Below, piece after piece: positions 8,459 through 17,512 of a stretch of DNA of 64,000 bases (position 1 is its first letter; each line of letters begins with the position of its first letter). The position numbers were made by a program, and so were the translations under genes. A model generated the notes under the pieces. It was not told where the DNA came from. It saw only the letters and a program-made list of their open reading frames with translations, and made no database searches. Source of the DNA: Porphyromonadaceae bacterium W3.11 (GTDB lineage: Bacteria; Bacteroidota; Bacteroidia; Bacteroidales; Porphyromonadaceae); contig JAUISX010000005.1 of the NCBI GenBank assembly GCA_030434245.1, positions 62,001 to 126,000 of the forward strand. The letters are read 5' to 3'.

Positions 8459-9682
8459 ATGAAGGCAATTAAATGGATGCTTATATTGGCGATGGGTGCA
8501 TTTTTATCAGCTCCTGTAGCACTAGCACAGGATGATGCATACATAACGCCTTCTAAAGCTCGGGAGATTCACAAAAAGGAGCTTCAGGAGCAAGAACTGG
8601 CACGTAAAAGAAGAGAAGAGAGGATCAAGGAGGTCGAAAGACAAAGATATCAAGAGCAGAACGCTGAAGATTTAAGTCAAGCTGATTATGCTAACATAGA
8701 GGATTGGTATAATCGTAGAGATCTAGGTGTCACTGATCAAGAGATGCAGCAAAACCTCGATAACCTAGATGGCAGATCTGGTGATAAGAGACCTCTTGGT
8801 AAGTATGGTAAGAGAATACGAAGATTTAGTGACAATGACGAAGTTATTGTATTAAGTGGGTCTAGTAAGATTTATGTCATTGATGACTATGACTATTATG
8901 ACCCATGGTCCAACTCATACTATGGTAGAGATTGGAATAGCGGTGTGAATGTCGTCATTAATTATGGCCCATCTTGGGGGTATAGCCCTTATCGTTATGG
9001 ATGGCTGTCTTCATGGAGTTATCCTTGGTACGATTCATGGTATGATCCATGGTATAGATATGATCCATGGTTCTACAGTGGATGGGGATGGCCACATTAT
9101 CCTAGATATTATGGCGGTTATTATGGTGGCTACTATGGTGGTTATTATGGTGGTTACTGGAATGGCTACTATGATGGTGTTTGGTCAGGCTACCGCGATA
9201 GCTATTATAGCAAACCATACTCTAGGTATGGCAGAAGCTCAGGTAATTTTGGGACCGCAAGACACTCATCAGGTAATACTTATAGGAGTTCCAATGGAAG
9301 GAGTGTTCATGACGAAATCTATGGTAGAGCATTAGGTAATACTAGAAGTAACCGTAGTCGTGATTATTATAATAGGTCTAGTAGTCAGACTGGTTCGCGT
9401 TATAACTATGGTACTAGAGGAAATTCAACCTCTACAAGTAGAAGGTATGAAGGAAATACTAATAGATCTAATAGTAGATATAATAGGTCTGGATCACCTA
9501 CTAATCGTCGGACATACAACTCATCAACCACTCGCTCTAGATCTAGTAATAGTACATATAACCGAAGCAATACTCAGCGTACCTCTAACAGAAGTGGCGT
9601 GAGTCGTTCAACTAGTAGTAGTTCAAGTCGGAGCAGTGGTACTACCAATAGGAGTAACAATAGGTCACAACGTAGTAGATAA
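8459..9682 (+). CDS. Secreted Tyr/Gly/Trp-rich then Ser/Arg/Asn-rich protein, function unknown
   Basis: I do not recognise the family. The start at 8459 is chosen because GGAGGATGTAAT immediately precedes ATG and the protein then begins with a clean signal peptide (MKAIKWMLILAMGAFLSAPV, cut after ALA). After it come a charged helical region with a possible coiled coil (residues 35-65), a globular-looking segment (EVIVLSGSSKIYVIDDYDYY), a region of WYDPWYRYDPW and four YYGG repeats (about 185-235), and a 150-residue tail almost wholly of S, R, N, T, Y and G. The tail is strongly basic. Similar compositions occur in surface-layer and adhesive proteins, but this is only analogy. It is 36 bases upstream of the FadL-like porin gene, so the two are probably one operon. 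Confidence 0.65.
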   Translation: MKAIKWMLILAMGAFLSAPVALAQDDAYITPSKAREIHKKELQEQELARKRREERIKEVERQRYQEQNAEDLSQADYANIEDWYNRRDLGVTDQEMQQNLDNLDGRSGDKRPLGKYGKRIRRFSDNDEVIVLSGSSKIYVIDDYDYYDPWSNSYYGRDWNSGVNVVINYGPSWGYSPYRYGWLSSWSYPWYDSWYDPWYRYDPWFYSGWGWPHYPRYYGGYYGGYYGGYYGGYWNGYYDGVWSGYRDSYYSKPYSRYGRSSGNFGTARHSSGNTYRSSNGRSVHDEIYGRALGNTRSNRSRDYYNRSSSQTGSRYNYGTRGNSTSTSRRYEGNTNRSNSRYNRSGSPTNRRTYNSSTTRSRSSNSTYNRSNTQRTSNRSGVSRSTSSSSSRSSGTTNRSNNRSQRSR

Positions 9683-9718
9683 GTATTAGTTAGCTAATAG
9701 TGTAAGAAGAATAACATT

Positions 9719-11362
9719 ATGAAAAAGATATATACCGTATTGGGGCTTCTACTCATGGGAGCAAGTTTCCTTTCTGCCTATGCACAGGCCCCAACAGATG
9801 CGTATCGTAATATTAAGACTGGGACACAAGGGTCAGCTCGTTCCCAAGCACTTGGAGGTGCTATGGGTGCTGTAGGGGCAGATGCTTCTGCTTCGTACAT
9901 TAACCCTGCGGGAGCAGGTCTCTTCCAGCGAAATACCTTGTCATTGGGGTTCGACTTAGGTAAATGGAACACCACTACTGAGGGTATGGGTGGAAAAACA
10001 GATGCGGATAAGTTCTTAGGTAACTTCAATCATGTCAGCTATTTTTTTCCGGGCTCTCTTATTAAGCTTTCTGGTCTTAATTATATCAAGATTAATGGTG
10101 GTATCTCCTACGAGAAGGAGTATAACTACAATAGGAGTTATGGTTTACTATCAGGACCAATGCCGGGAGGTATTACGGATTTAATGGTTTTTAGAGCCAT
10201 AAATAGAGGTGTTCCTGCTGGTGATTATTTGAGAGATAAAGAGTATGACCCATTTATTAACCCGGTTGATCCGATTGTTGCGATGGGTATGAATGGAGCT
10301 TTTATTATCGAAGTTCCTTATAACGATTTGAAGTCAACAGAATTTAAGTCAAACCTCTTTGTCAAAGATGGTAATAATAATATCCAATACCTTTTGCCGA
10401 TCTCATCTGATCTAAATGTGACCGAAAAAGGAGGTCGAAATAGTACAGATCTTACCATGGCCGTAAATCTAAATGATATGTATTTTTTTGGAGCATCTCT
10501 AAGGTTCGGTACTAGTACATATTCTCGTTACTCAATGTATAGGGAGGATTTTGAGACAGATAGCTACTTGGAGTATGGTAATATGTTGAGTACTAATGGT
10601 ACGTCTTTTGGACTTAATTTAGGTGCGATGGTGGCTCTAGGTGATTATGCACGTCTGGGTATCTCGTACCTTACACCTCAGTACGCAAAGTATGATGAAA
10701 GCTATCGTGCTACTACTCGATTACTAAATATGGATTTGCCTGAAGATAAAAGGCAAATAGACTTTGATACAGAGGATTATCGCAGTAGCTACGGTATGCT
10801 TATGCCTGGTAAGTTAACTGTCAGTGCTATGGCCTTTTTGGGTCGTTATGGGTTTATTTCGTATGACTATCAGTACCGCAACCTTGGCAGCAGTAAATTG
10901 TTGTTGCCAGACTCTTTTGATGAAACGTTTGAGAGTCAGTTCATAAAAGAAGATTATGGTAGTGAGAGTACACATAGAGTAGGTTTGGAAGTTCGTCCAC
11001 TTGGATGGATGACTATTCGTGGTGGGTATAGCTTTACAAGTAATCCTATGAAAGTAGCAGATCTTAAGCAGGATCCGATTAAGGAGGATCTATACTACAA
11101 TGTACCTTCATCAGGAATGATAGCTGACTTTACACTTCCTAGAAGCTTTTCTACCTATAGTGTAGGTCTAGGATTCAACTTGACCCGTGACTTAGCGATT
11201 GATATGGCTTATGTACATAGCAAACGTGAGCAAGCAGTATATCCATTCTCAGGATATTCTTTTACCGCTCAGGATGGCAACCCTTATGAACTTTCCGTGA
11301 GAGGTGGCAAGCTTTCAGAAGTTAGAAACTCCTTTGTTACAAGTTTAGTATTTAGATTTTAA
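9719..11362 (+). CDS. FadL/OMPP1-family outer-membrane transporter
   Basis: A 547-residue barrel protein with signal peptide (MKKIYTVLGLLLMGASFLSA, cut after YAQA). The N-terminal mature part has the FadL-type hatch pattern (GSARSQALGGAMGAVGADAS, YINPAGAGLF) and the chain ends with the aromatic FVTSLVFRF of an outer-membrane barrel. FadL-type proteins let hydrophobic compounds cross the outer membrane; the Bacteroidota branch is often labelled haemin receptor, but no ligand can be inferred here. It follows the Tyr-rich secreted protein and is closed by the hairpin at 11401. Confidence 0.8.
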   Translation: MKKIYTVLGLLLMGASFLSAYAQAPTDAYRNIKTGTQGSARSQALGGAMGAVGADASASYINPAGAGLFQRNTLSLGFDLGKWNTTTEGMGGKTDADKFLGNFNHVSYFFPGSLIKLSGLNYIKINGGISYEKEYNYNRSYGLLSGPMPGGITDLMVFRAINRGVPAGDYLRDKEYDPFINPVDPIVAMGMNGAFIIEVPYNDLKSTEFKSNLFVKDGNNNIQYLLPISSDLNVTEKGGRNSTDLTMAVNLNDMYFFGASLRFGTSTYSRYSMYREDFETDSYLEYGNMLSTNGTSFGLNLGAMVALGDYARLGISYLTPQYAKYDESYRATTRLLNMDLPEDKRQIDFDTEDYRSSYGMLMPGKLTVSAMAFLGRYGFISYDYQYRNLGSSKLLLPDSFDETFESQFIKEDYGSESTHRVGLEVRPLGWMTIRGGYSFTSNPMKVADLKQDPIKEDLYYNVPSSGMIADFTLPRSFSTYSVGLGFNLTRDLAIDMAYVHSKREQAVYPFSGYSFTAQDGNPYELSVRGGKLSEVRNSFVTSLVFRF

Positions 11363-11400
11363 TACTTTCTCCTGTATAAGGTAAATATACCTTGATATGA

Positions 11401-11445
11401 TAAGCCACCTTATAACTCATAAAGAGTTTAAGGTGGCCTATTTTA
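11401..11445 (+). terminator. Terminator after the FadL-like gene
   Basis: taagccacctta (11401-11412) pairs with taaggtggccta (11429-11440) with one mismatch, followed by a short T-rich tract. Confidence 0.75.
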
Positions 11446-11565
11446 TTGTAGATATGTATTGCTTGGAAATCTCCGTTGAGAGTACAGTCATTCGTATCAG
11501 AACTTGCCTAAAAGTTTTCAAATACTAACGACGGTGATCCATTATGAAGTGTTGTATCAAATAAA

Positions 11566-11597
11566 AAAGGCTTACAAGATAAATCTCGTAAGCCTTT
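11566..11597 (-). terminator. Terminator of rpmH
   Basis: Perfect 10-bp inverted repeat aaaggcttac / gtaagccttt, followed on the minus strand by a T-run; it lies 6 bases past the rpmH stop. Confidence 0.8.
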
Positions 11598-11602
11598 CTT
11601 TA

Positions 11603-11749
11603 TTAATTTTCATCTGAGACGGTTAGCTTCGCACGTCCTTTTGCACGTCTTGAAGCGAGAACGCGTCTGCCATTAGCTGTGGCCATCCTTGAACGGAAAC
11701 CGTGCTTGTTCTTCCTCTTACGAACAGAGGGCTGAAATGTTCTCTTCAT
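11603..11749 (-). CDS. rpmH: 50S ribosomal protein L34
   Basis: A 48-residue frame beginning [20 protein letters not shown] and continuing [20 protein letters not shown], which is the highly conserved sequence of bL34; the last residues KLTVSDEN are the typical short variable tail. It has its own promoter at 11784-11816 and a terminator directly after the stop, so it is monocistronic. rnpA, its usual neighbour, is not adjacent, as is common in Bacteroidota. Confidence 0.97.
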   Translation of the reverse strand: MKRTFQPSVRKRKNKHGFRSRMATANGRRVLASRRAKGRAKLTVSDEN

Positions 11750-11783
11750 TACTCTAAAATTTTATTGATTTCGAAATCGACCA

Positions 11784-11816
11784 CAAAGGTACCTAAAATC
11801 ATCCATTATTGCAAGT
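11784..11816 (-). promoter_or_regulatory. Promoter of rpmH
   Basis: Minus strand CTTG, 20 bases, then TACCTTTG (11791-11784); fits the Bacteroidota promoter and lies 35 bases before the ATG. Confidence 0.7.
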
Positions 11817-12243
11817 TTTTGCATCGTAAGCTATTTGGAAACGTATGAACATGAAATAAACACCAAAATCCTAGATGATGTCTCTTGTATCTGGTATTTG
11901 TTATAATTGAGAGGATTTATTAGCAGTAGTAAATACATTTTGAATTCCACGATTCCTTATTTCTCAAAGTTGGTGCTGAAGTATAATGCTGAGGTTACTT
12001 TCAGATGACTGGAAATAAAACAAATTATCGGACAATAATTATTTCAGATACTAGACCATCATTAGTGAGCAAATGAGTTCCATCGAAATAATCCTGTTTA
12101 AGCGTAATAAGTACCAAAGTTTATTAGTGGTCTCATTAGGAAAAAGTACTAATATATAGCTCAATCCTCTGTATTTCTAAGGTGAAGGTCCTAAAGTATA
12201 TCAATAACTCTAACGATGCCTATGTATTTTAAGAATTAAATAA
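11817..12243. other. Gene-free region between rpmH and htrA
   Basis: About 430 bases, AT-rich, with frequent stops in all frames. Both bordering genes are on the minus strand. I see no RNA gene, repeat or promoter I would stand behind. Confidence 0.4.
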
Positions 12244-12275
12244 AAAGCCCTGGCATCTCTCGATACCAAGGCTTT
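12244..12275 (-). terminator. Terminator of htrA
   Basis: aaagccctgg (12244-12253) pairs with ccaaggcttt (12266-12275) with one G-T type mismatch; on the minus strand the hairpin is followed by TTTTTATTTAA. Confidence 0.75.
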
Positions 12276-12337
12276 AAACAGAATCACAAAAAACAATAAA
12301 CTATTGAATCACAAGCATTATTTTATTTCGTTTCCTA

Positions 12338-13858
12338 TTATAATTCTACTGCTATATATTGGATCCTACCATTAGGTAATATCCCTTTAATGAATAACAC
12401 TTTGTCTGTTGCATTGTTTATCACTTCGTTGATAATTTTCTCAACAGTTTCCACTGAGCGAGTAGGAATGTTATTGATAGCCAAAATAACAAATCCCTTT
12501 TGTATCCCAGCTTCTGCAAATTTTCCTTTGTTATCGACCCCATTTACCTCTACACCATAGGAGATTTGAAGTCTGGAAGCCTTAGCTTTGTCTATTTCCT
12601 TAAATGTTGCTCCGATAGAAGAGAAGTTAGTGTGCTCAATCACTTCTGTAGTCCCTTCACTATTCTTGAGAATCACCTTGAAGGCTTCTACCTTACCCTT
12701 TCTATTCACGGTTAGATTTACCTTATCGCCCGGGCTGTATTTATTGACTTGCTCTTGAAGTTCACCCATACTTCGGATCGGTGTCTCATTGATAGCAGTA
12801 ATCACGTCTCCCTCTTTTAATCCAGCTGCTTTAGCTGAACTTCTGGACGCAAAGTCCACGATAACTGCACCCTCAGACACCTTTAGATCGTATTTATCTG
12901 TTACTTCGGTGCATATATTAGTTCCGACTACACCTAATACAGCTCTCTGCACAGCACCATACTTCTTGATGTCTGCAACAACTTTACTGGCGATACTTAC
13001 TGGAACAGCAAAGGAATATCCTGCATAATTGCCCGTCTGAGAGTATATCATTGTATTGATTCCGACTAGTTCTCCTCTAGTATTTACAAGTGCTCCACCT
13101 GAGTTGCCAGGGTTCACAGCGGCATCAGTTTGTATAAAACTAGCTATTTTGAGGTCTCCTGACCCTAAAGAACTTCTTCCTTTAGCACTAACAATACCAG
13201 CTGTTACGGTACTGGTAAGATTAAATGGGTTCCCGATGGCTAGGACCCATTCGCCCACTTTTAGCGTTTCGCTATTCCCGAATGGTATAGGTTGTAATCC
13301 TGTGGCATCTATCTTTATAAGAGCTATATCCGTAGCGGGGTCGGTTCCGATAATTGTTGCTTCATATTCTCTATTGTCATTGGTGTTCACTACGATTTTT
13401 GAAGCTCCACTAATGACGTGATTATTTGTAATGATGTAACCATCTGTACTTATGATCACTCCTGATCCGATGCCTACCTTCTTGGGAACTTCTCCTCTTC
13501 TGGATCCTTGCCCTGGATCACTTGGGATGCCAAAGAAAAATTCAAAGGGATCGAAAAATTGCGGTACATTTCTAGAGTTACTCATCAATATTTCGCTAGT
13601 GATATTAACAACACCATTGATACTCCTCTCAGCTGCTTCAACAAAATCATCTGGAGTACTACCTGAGTGATATACTGCCGGTGTCATCTTGGGTTGATTG
13701 AATTCATCAGCCACATCTGTGATGTAGCTATCCCCATTTGATGCCTTAAAAAACGAATGACTTACTACATTCGTATTCATTATCGCAACACCGGCAACGG
13801 CTCCAAAAAGTGAGCAGATAATTGCGATAACAACAATTTTCCAATAACTTTTTTTCAT
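12338..13858 (-). CDS. htrA: HtrA/DegP periplasmic serine protease
   Basis: A Do-family protease-chaperone of 506 residues that degrades or refolds misfolded envelope proteins. It begins with a membrane anchor or signal segment (residues 7-27), then a trypsin-like domain with His147 (ITNNHVI), Asp177 (ATDIALIKID) and Ser253 (NPGNSGGALVN), and two PDZ domains (about 300-385, AVLGVVGTNICTEV, and 415-505, GIQKGFVILAINN). Length and order match DegP. It stands alone on the minus strand with its own terminator. No Cys-rich or extra domain is seen. Confidence 0.95.
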   Translation of the reverse strand: MKKSYWKIVVIAIICSLFGAVAGVAIMNTNVVSHSFFKASNGDSYITDVADEFNQPKMTPAVYHSGSTPDDFVEAAERSINGVVNITSEILMSNSRNVPQFFDPFEFFFGIPSDPGQGSRRGEVPKKVGIGSGVIISTDGYIITNNHVISGASKIVVNTNDNREYEATIIGTDPATDIALIKIDATGLQPIPFGNSETLKVGEWVLAIGNPFNLTSTVTAGIVSAKGRSSLGSGDLKIASFIQTDAAVNPGNSGGALVNTRGELVGINTMIYSQTGNYAGYSFAVPVSIASKVVADIKKYGAVQRAVLGVVGTNICTEVTDKYDLKVSEGAVIVDFASRSSAKAAGLKEGDVITAINETPIRSMGELQEQVNKYSPGDKVNLTVNRKGKVEAFKVILKNSEGTTEVIEHTNFSSIGATFKEIDKAKASRLQISYGVEVNGVDNKGKFAEAGIQKGFVILAINNIPTRSVETVEKIINEVINNATDKVLFIKGILPNGRIQYIAVEL

Positions 13859-14076
13859 TTCGTTCTAAATAATATTGTTATGAAGAATTCACTTCACGAT
13901 AAATGTCTTTAGCTGAAAGTACTATACAAATAAAGTGATTTCTTATAGACTCTGCAACTGAGATATCCCTCAATTTAATGAAAATAAAGCTATAATAGGG
14001 GTGTGTATGATTGGTTTAGAAATGATTAACGTGACGGGCAGTTCTTTTGCAGATATATAAGAATTGGGTCCGCGTA

Positions 14077-15996
14077 TTATCTTTTACGCCTTTTGCTTTG
14101 TTGCTGTTTTGGTTGGCGTTTATTACGGTTATTTTTCTTTCTGGATTGTTCGCCACCAAATAATTTGTCAACCAGATCTGGTCGTCCAATTCTCTTAAGC
14201 GATTTGATGATTCCTTGTTTCTGCTCAGTTTTGTACCAGAAGAAATATTGCTTCTGATTCTCTTTCTCTCTCGGGGTGGTGGCTGTCTCAACTTTCTCCA
14301 GAGTGTATGGGTGGTAGCCACTGTAGTATATGACAGTTGCTACTGTCATTGGAGTAGGGGTGAAATCTTGAACCTGCTCTAGTTGGAAGTTAAGGGACTT
14401 TGTGATTAGTGCCAACTCTGCCATATCCTCCTCGGTACAGCCAGGATGGCTTGATATGAAGTAGGGAATAAGCTGTTGGCGTAGACCCTTCTCTTGATTA
14501 ATTCGGTCAAACTCTTTTTTGAAGAGGTAGAAGCAATCAAATGAAGGTTTTCGTATGAGAGATAGGACCTTGGGAGAGGTATGCTCAGGAGCAATCTTTA
14601 GTCTCCCAGAGACGTGATTGGTAATTAATTCTTCGGTGTATTTCTTCGCCGCATTTTTAAGATCTTGCGATTTATAGTCATGCATCATTAAGTCATAACG
14701 TATCCCACTTCCGATAAAGCTTTTCTTAATCCCTTCAACTTGGTCTACTTCCTTATAAACCTTAAGTAAAGGGGTGTGGTCTGCGTTTAGATTCGGGCAG
14801 ACGTTTGGGTGAAGGCAAGTAGGGCGCAGACATTTTTTGCAAATAGAGAGATCTTTTCCCTCCATTCTATACATATTTGCACTAGGGCCACCGAGGTCGC
14901 TAATATATCCTTTGAAGTCATCCATCATGGTAATGTCTCTAGCCTCGTTTAGAATGGATTCTTTGCTTCGTGAGCTGATGAACTTTCCTTGGTGTGCAGA
15001 TATTGTACAAAAGGCACAGCCACCGAAACAACCTCTGTGCATCGTTATGGAGTGCTTAATCATCTCATAGGCTCGAATTGTTTTGCCTCTATATCTTGGA
15101 TGTGGTAACCTGGTGTATGGAAGTGAGTAGAAATGATCCATCTCTTCAGTTGTGGGCTTAAGATAGGGCGGATTAACTATGATGACATCCTCTCCGACTT
15201 CCTGCGTGATCCTGTGCGGTATCATAGAGTTGCTTTGCTCCTCAATATGTCTAAAGTTCATGGCATACGAACGCTTGTCTTTCAAGCACTGTTCATGACT
15301 GTGTAGTGCTATATCGCCATCCATAGGTACAAACTCTTTTTGAGATACCTTATATGCTATTTGTGGTAATGCTGAAATGTTGCTCAGGGATGCTCCTTTA
15401 TTCAGCAGATCCGCTATGGCTAGGATCGAACGCTCTCCCATGCCGTATATCGTAATGTCTGCATGGCTCATGTAGGGCATTCCTGGTAAGAGTTTATCTT
15501 GCCAGTAATCGTAGTGTGTTAGTCGCCGAAGAGAGGCCTCAATGCCTCCAAGGATGATAGGTGTATCGGGGTATAACTCTTTGAGGATTTTGGTGTAAAC
15601 GATACTCGGGTAGTCAGGACGCATATCACTTCGTTCATCAGGGGTGTATGCGTCATCACTACGTTTTCTCTTTGCTGCTGTGTAGTGATTGACCATTGAG
15701 TCCATATTCCCAGGGGACACTCCAAAGAATAATCTAGGCTTACCCAATTTCTTGAAGTCTCGAAGGTCATCCCTCCAATTTGGTTGCGGTATGATAGCGA
15801 TACGATACCCAGCTGCTTCGAGGACACGACCTATAACAGCATTAGCAAAGGATGGGTGATCTACATAGGCATCACCACTGAATAGGATTATATCCAATTC
15901 ATCCCAACCTCGCAGCTGAACCTCTTTTTTAGAAATGGGTAACCATGCTCTGAGGTCTGTCTTTTCCTTCCTTTGCTTCATTTCTTTTGTAATCAA
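14077..15996 (-). CDS. ygiQ: YgiQ family radical SAM protein
   Basis: A 639-residue UPF0313/YgiQ protein. The radical-SAM 4Fe-4S cluster motif is CFGGCAFC (CxxxCxxC) in HRGCFGGCAFCTISAHQG, near residue 330; N-terminal family motifs include LPISKKEVQLRGWDELDIIL and FFGVSPGNMDSMVNHYTAAK. A second Cys cluster (CKKCLRPTCLHPNVCPN) about 90 residues later is also typical. The reaction is not known for this family. The last 25 residues are a basic KNNRNKRQPKQQQSKRRKR tail that may bind nucleic acid. It has its own -7 box. Confidence 0.92.
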   Translation of the reverse strand: MITKEMKQRKEKTDLRAWLPISKKEVQLRGWDELDIILFSGDAYVDHPSFANAVIGRVLEAAGYRIAIIPQPNWRDDLRDFKKLGKPRLFFGVSPGNMDSMVNHYTAAKRKRSDDAYTPDERSDMRPDYPSIVYTKILKELYPDTPIILGGIEASLRRLTHYDYWQDKLLPGMPYMSHADITIYGMGERSILAIADLLNKGASLSNISALPQIAYKVSQKEFVPMDGDIALHSHEQCLKDKRSYAMNFRHIEEQSNSMIPHRITQEVGEDVIIVNPPYLKPTTEEMDHFYSLPYTRLPHPRYRGKTIRAYEMIKHSITMHRGCFGGCAFCTISAHQGKFISSRSKESILNEARDITMMDDFKGYISDLGGPSANMYRMEGKDLSICKKCLRPTCLHPNVCPNLNADHTPLLKVYKEVDQVEGIKKSFIGSGIRYDLMMHDYKSQDLKNAAKKYTEELITNHVSGRLKIAPEHTSPKVLSLIRKPSFDCFYLFKKEFDRINQEKGLRQQLIPYFISSHPGCTEEDMAELALITKSLNFQLEQVQDFTPTPMTVATVIYYSGYHPYTLEKVETATTPREKENQKQYFFWYKTEQKQGIIKSLKRIGRPDLVDKLFGGEQSRKKNNRNKRQPKQQQSKRRKR

Positions 15997-16015
15997 TATA
16001 TAGGGTCTGTGTGTG

Positions 16016-16023
16016 CAAAGTTA
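16016..16023 (-). promoter_or_regulatory. -7 box of ygiQ
   Basis: Minus strand TAACTTTG, a TAnnTTTG match 19 bases before the ygiQ ATG. The upstream element is not clear. Confidence 0.5.
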
Positions 16024-16071
16024 ATCAAAACCTAGTCATATTGAAATATACGGTGTTTATTATATAAGAGA

Positions 16072-16107
16072 AAAGCCTAGAGGATCGCATCTTATCCTCT
16101 AAGCTTT
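16072..16107 (-). terminator. Terminator after the rpmB-rpmG-DUF4295 block
   Basis: aaagcctagaggat pairs with atcctctaagcttt over 14 bp with one mismatch, followed on the minus strand by TTTTCTCTT. Confidence 0.8.
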
Positions 16108-16192
16108 TATCTTTATGAAAAGTCTTAGCTTTGTGACTACGTCTTATATATTCAACGAGTCCTCAGACCTTCATTTCCCCCTCGGATATAAA

Positions 16193-16348
16193 TTACTTCT
16201 TCTTGAAGTACTCCTGTACCATCTCATTAGGTACCATCTCTTCTTTGAAAGTATAAGCACCTGACTTAGGTGATTTAACCATCTTGATGACCTTTGAGAA
16301 AGTACGTCCGTCGCCTTTTTGTAGTCTTGCTACCGGTTTCTTTGCCAT
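16193..16348 (-). CDS. DUF4295 small protein
   Basis: A 51-residue frame: MAKKPVARLQKGDGRTFSKV, then IKMVKSPKSGAYTFKEEMVP and NEMVQEYFKKK. This is the DUF4295 family, a small basic protein encoded directly after rpmG in Bacteroidota. It is thought to be ribosome-associated because of its constant place with L33 and L28, but its role is not established. It is the third gene of the block rpmB-rpmG-DUF4295, about 70 bases after rpmG. Confidence 0.93.
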   Translation of the reverse strand: MAKKPVARLQKGDGRTFSKVIKMVKSPKSGAYTFKEEMVPNEMVQEYFKKK

Positions 16349-16417
16349 AGGATACTCTCCTTATCTCTTTTTATTGAATGATACTCTTCTAAAAACTTTA
16401 TGTCTCAAGTACTATTA

Positions 16418-16606
16418 TTACTTGATTTCCTTATGCACAGTCATGCGCTTTAGGATAGGGTTGTACTTCTTAAGTTCAAGACGACCAGTAGTATTCTTCT
16501 TATTCTTGGTCGTTACATATCTTGAAGTGCCTGGTAATCCACTTTCTTTGTGCTCAGTACACTCTAGAATTACCTGTACTCTATCGCCTTTTGATTTCTT
16601 AGACAT
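16418..16606 (-). CDS. rpmG: 50S ribosomal protein L33
   Basis: A 62-residue bL33: begins [20 protein letters not shown] and has the conserved [20 protein letters not shown] and [16 protein letters not shown]. There is one Cys only, so this is the zinc-free form. It lies 49 bases after rpmB in the same direction. Confidence 0.97.
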   Translation of the reverse strand: MSKKSKGDRVQVILECTEHKESGLPGTSRYVTTKNKKNTTGRLELKKYNPILKRMTVHKEIK

Positions 16607-16655
16607 AGCCTATACTCCTTATTCTTTGATGTTATTTTTAAGTAAAGCTTCGCTA

Positions 16656-16913
16656 TTACATATCAAGGATTTTGTACTCCTTAAGGAAGCCTTTTTGTTC
16701 AGCGTTAATCAACGCAGCATTTAGTCCAATCTTATTAATAAGACGTAAGCCAGCAGCAGATACACGGATCTGAATCCAGCAGTCCTGCTCAGGCCAATAG
16801 AACTTTCGGTCGAAAAGGTTTGCATTGAAAGTATGTTTTGTACGTTTCAATGAGTGAGAAACTTTATTTCCCACCATTGCCTTTTTACCAGTGATTTGAC
16901 AAATTCGTGACAT
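16656..16913 (-). CDS. rpmB: 50S ribosomal protein L28
   Basis: An 85-residue bL28: [20 protein letters not shown], the [20 protein letters not shown] segment and the [15 protein letters not shown] core. It lacks the zinc-binding Cys quartet of some L28 proteins. First gene of the rpmB-rpmG-DUF4295 block. Confidence 0.97.
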   Translation of the reverse strand: MSRICQITGKKAMVGNKVSHSLKRTKHTFNANLFDRKFYWPEQDCWIQIRVSAAGLRLINKIGLNAALINAEQKGFLKEYKILDM

Positions 16914-17069
16914 ATATTTTATTCTGTTACGCGTTAAATATAATATATCCTAGAGCAATAGGCTTACAACTAAATTACGATAAAATCCTTCGCAGTCAGC
17001 ATCTTACTGAGAAGTCATTATCTATAAAATTATTTGCTTACTAATAACTCTTGGATTGATTGTTTTACT

Positions 17070-17468
17070 TTACTTCGCTACTTCCTCAGTGCTAGATGCA
17101 GCCTCTTCCGAGGTAGGCATATCGTTAGACGATGAGTCCTCAGTAGTAGGTTGGTCTCCAAAAGGTTGTGCCTCTACTGGAACTGGTACGGTCGCTTTGT
17201 CAATGTAATCAACGATGACACTTTCATCCTGACCAGAATTGGCGGCACGAGGTGCCCAGCGAACAGCTAAGATGCATAGCACAGCCATAGCAACGGCTAA
17301 ACCCCAAGTTACCTTCTCCAATAGGTCAGTAGTACGACGCACTCCCATGATATTATTGGAAGAGGAAAAACCAGATGCCAAACCTCCACCTTTTGAATTT
17401 TGGATAGTGACAATAAATACTAATGCTATTGCGATTAACGCAATCAGTATTGAAAGAAAAATGTACAT
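17070..17468 (-). CDS. secG: SecG, preprotein translocase subunit
   Basis: A 132-residue SecG: first transmembrane helix (residues 2-22), the conserved cytoplasmic loop QNSKGGGLASGFSSSNNIMG and a second helix (55-70). After the second helix there is an unusually long acidic, Ser/Pro/Glu-rich tail of about 60 residues (PVPVEAQPFGDQPTTEDSS), common in Bacteroidota SecG. SecG assists SecYEG in export across the inner membrane. It follows the TPR gene by 44 bases on the same strand. Confidence 0.93.
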   Translation of the reverse strand: MYIFLSILIALIAIALVFIVTIQNSKGGGLASGFSSSNNIMGVRRTTDLLEKVTWGLAVAMAVLCILAVRWAPRAANSGQDESVIVDYIDKATVPVPVEAQPFGDQPTTEDSSSNDMPTSEEAASSTEEVAK

Positions 17469-17512
17469 GATACTGTTCTCTTATCTTGTTAAAACAAACC
17501 TATAAAGGTTCT

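Noticed and set aside
8949-9335. Long second-frame protein rich in Met/Ile/Val over the Tyr/Gly repeats
   Set aside because: It is produced by the repetitive codons (tat ggt ggt) read one base out of phase; the in-frame product has a signal peptide and ribosome site.
14016-14321. 101-codon minus-strand frame overlapping ygiQ
   Set aside because: It is out of frame inside the basic C-terminal coding region of ygiQ, with no independent start signal.
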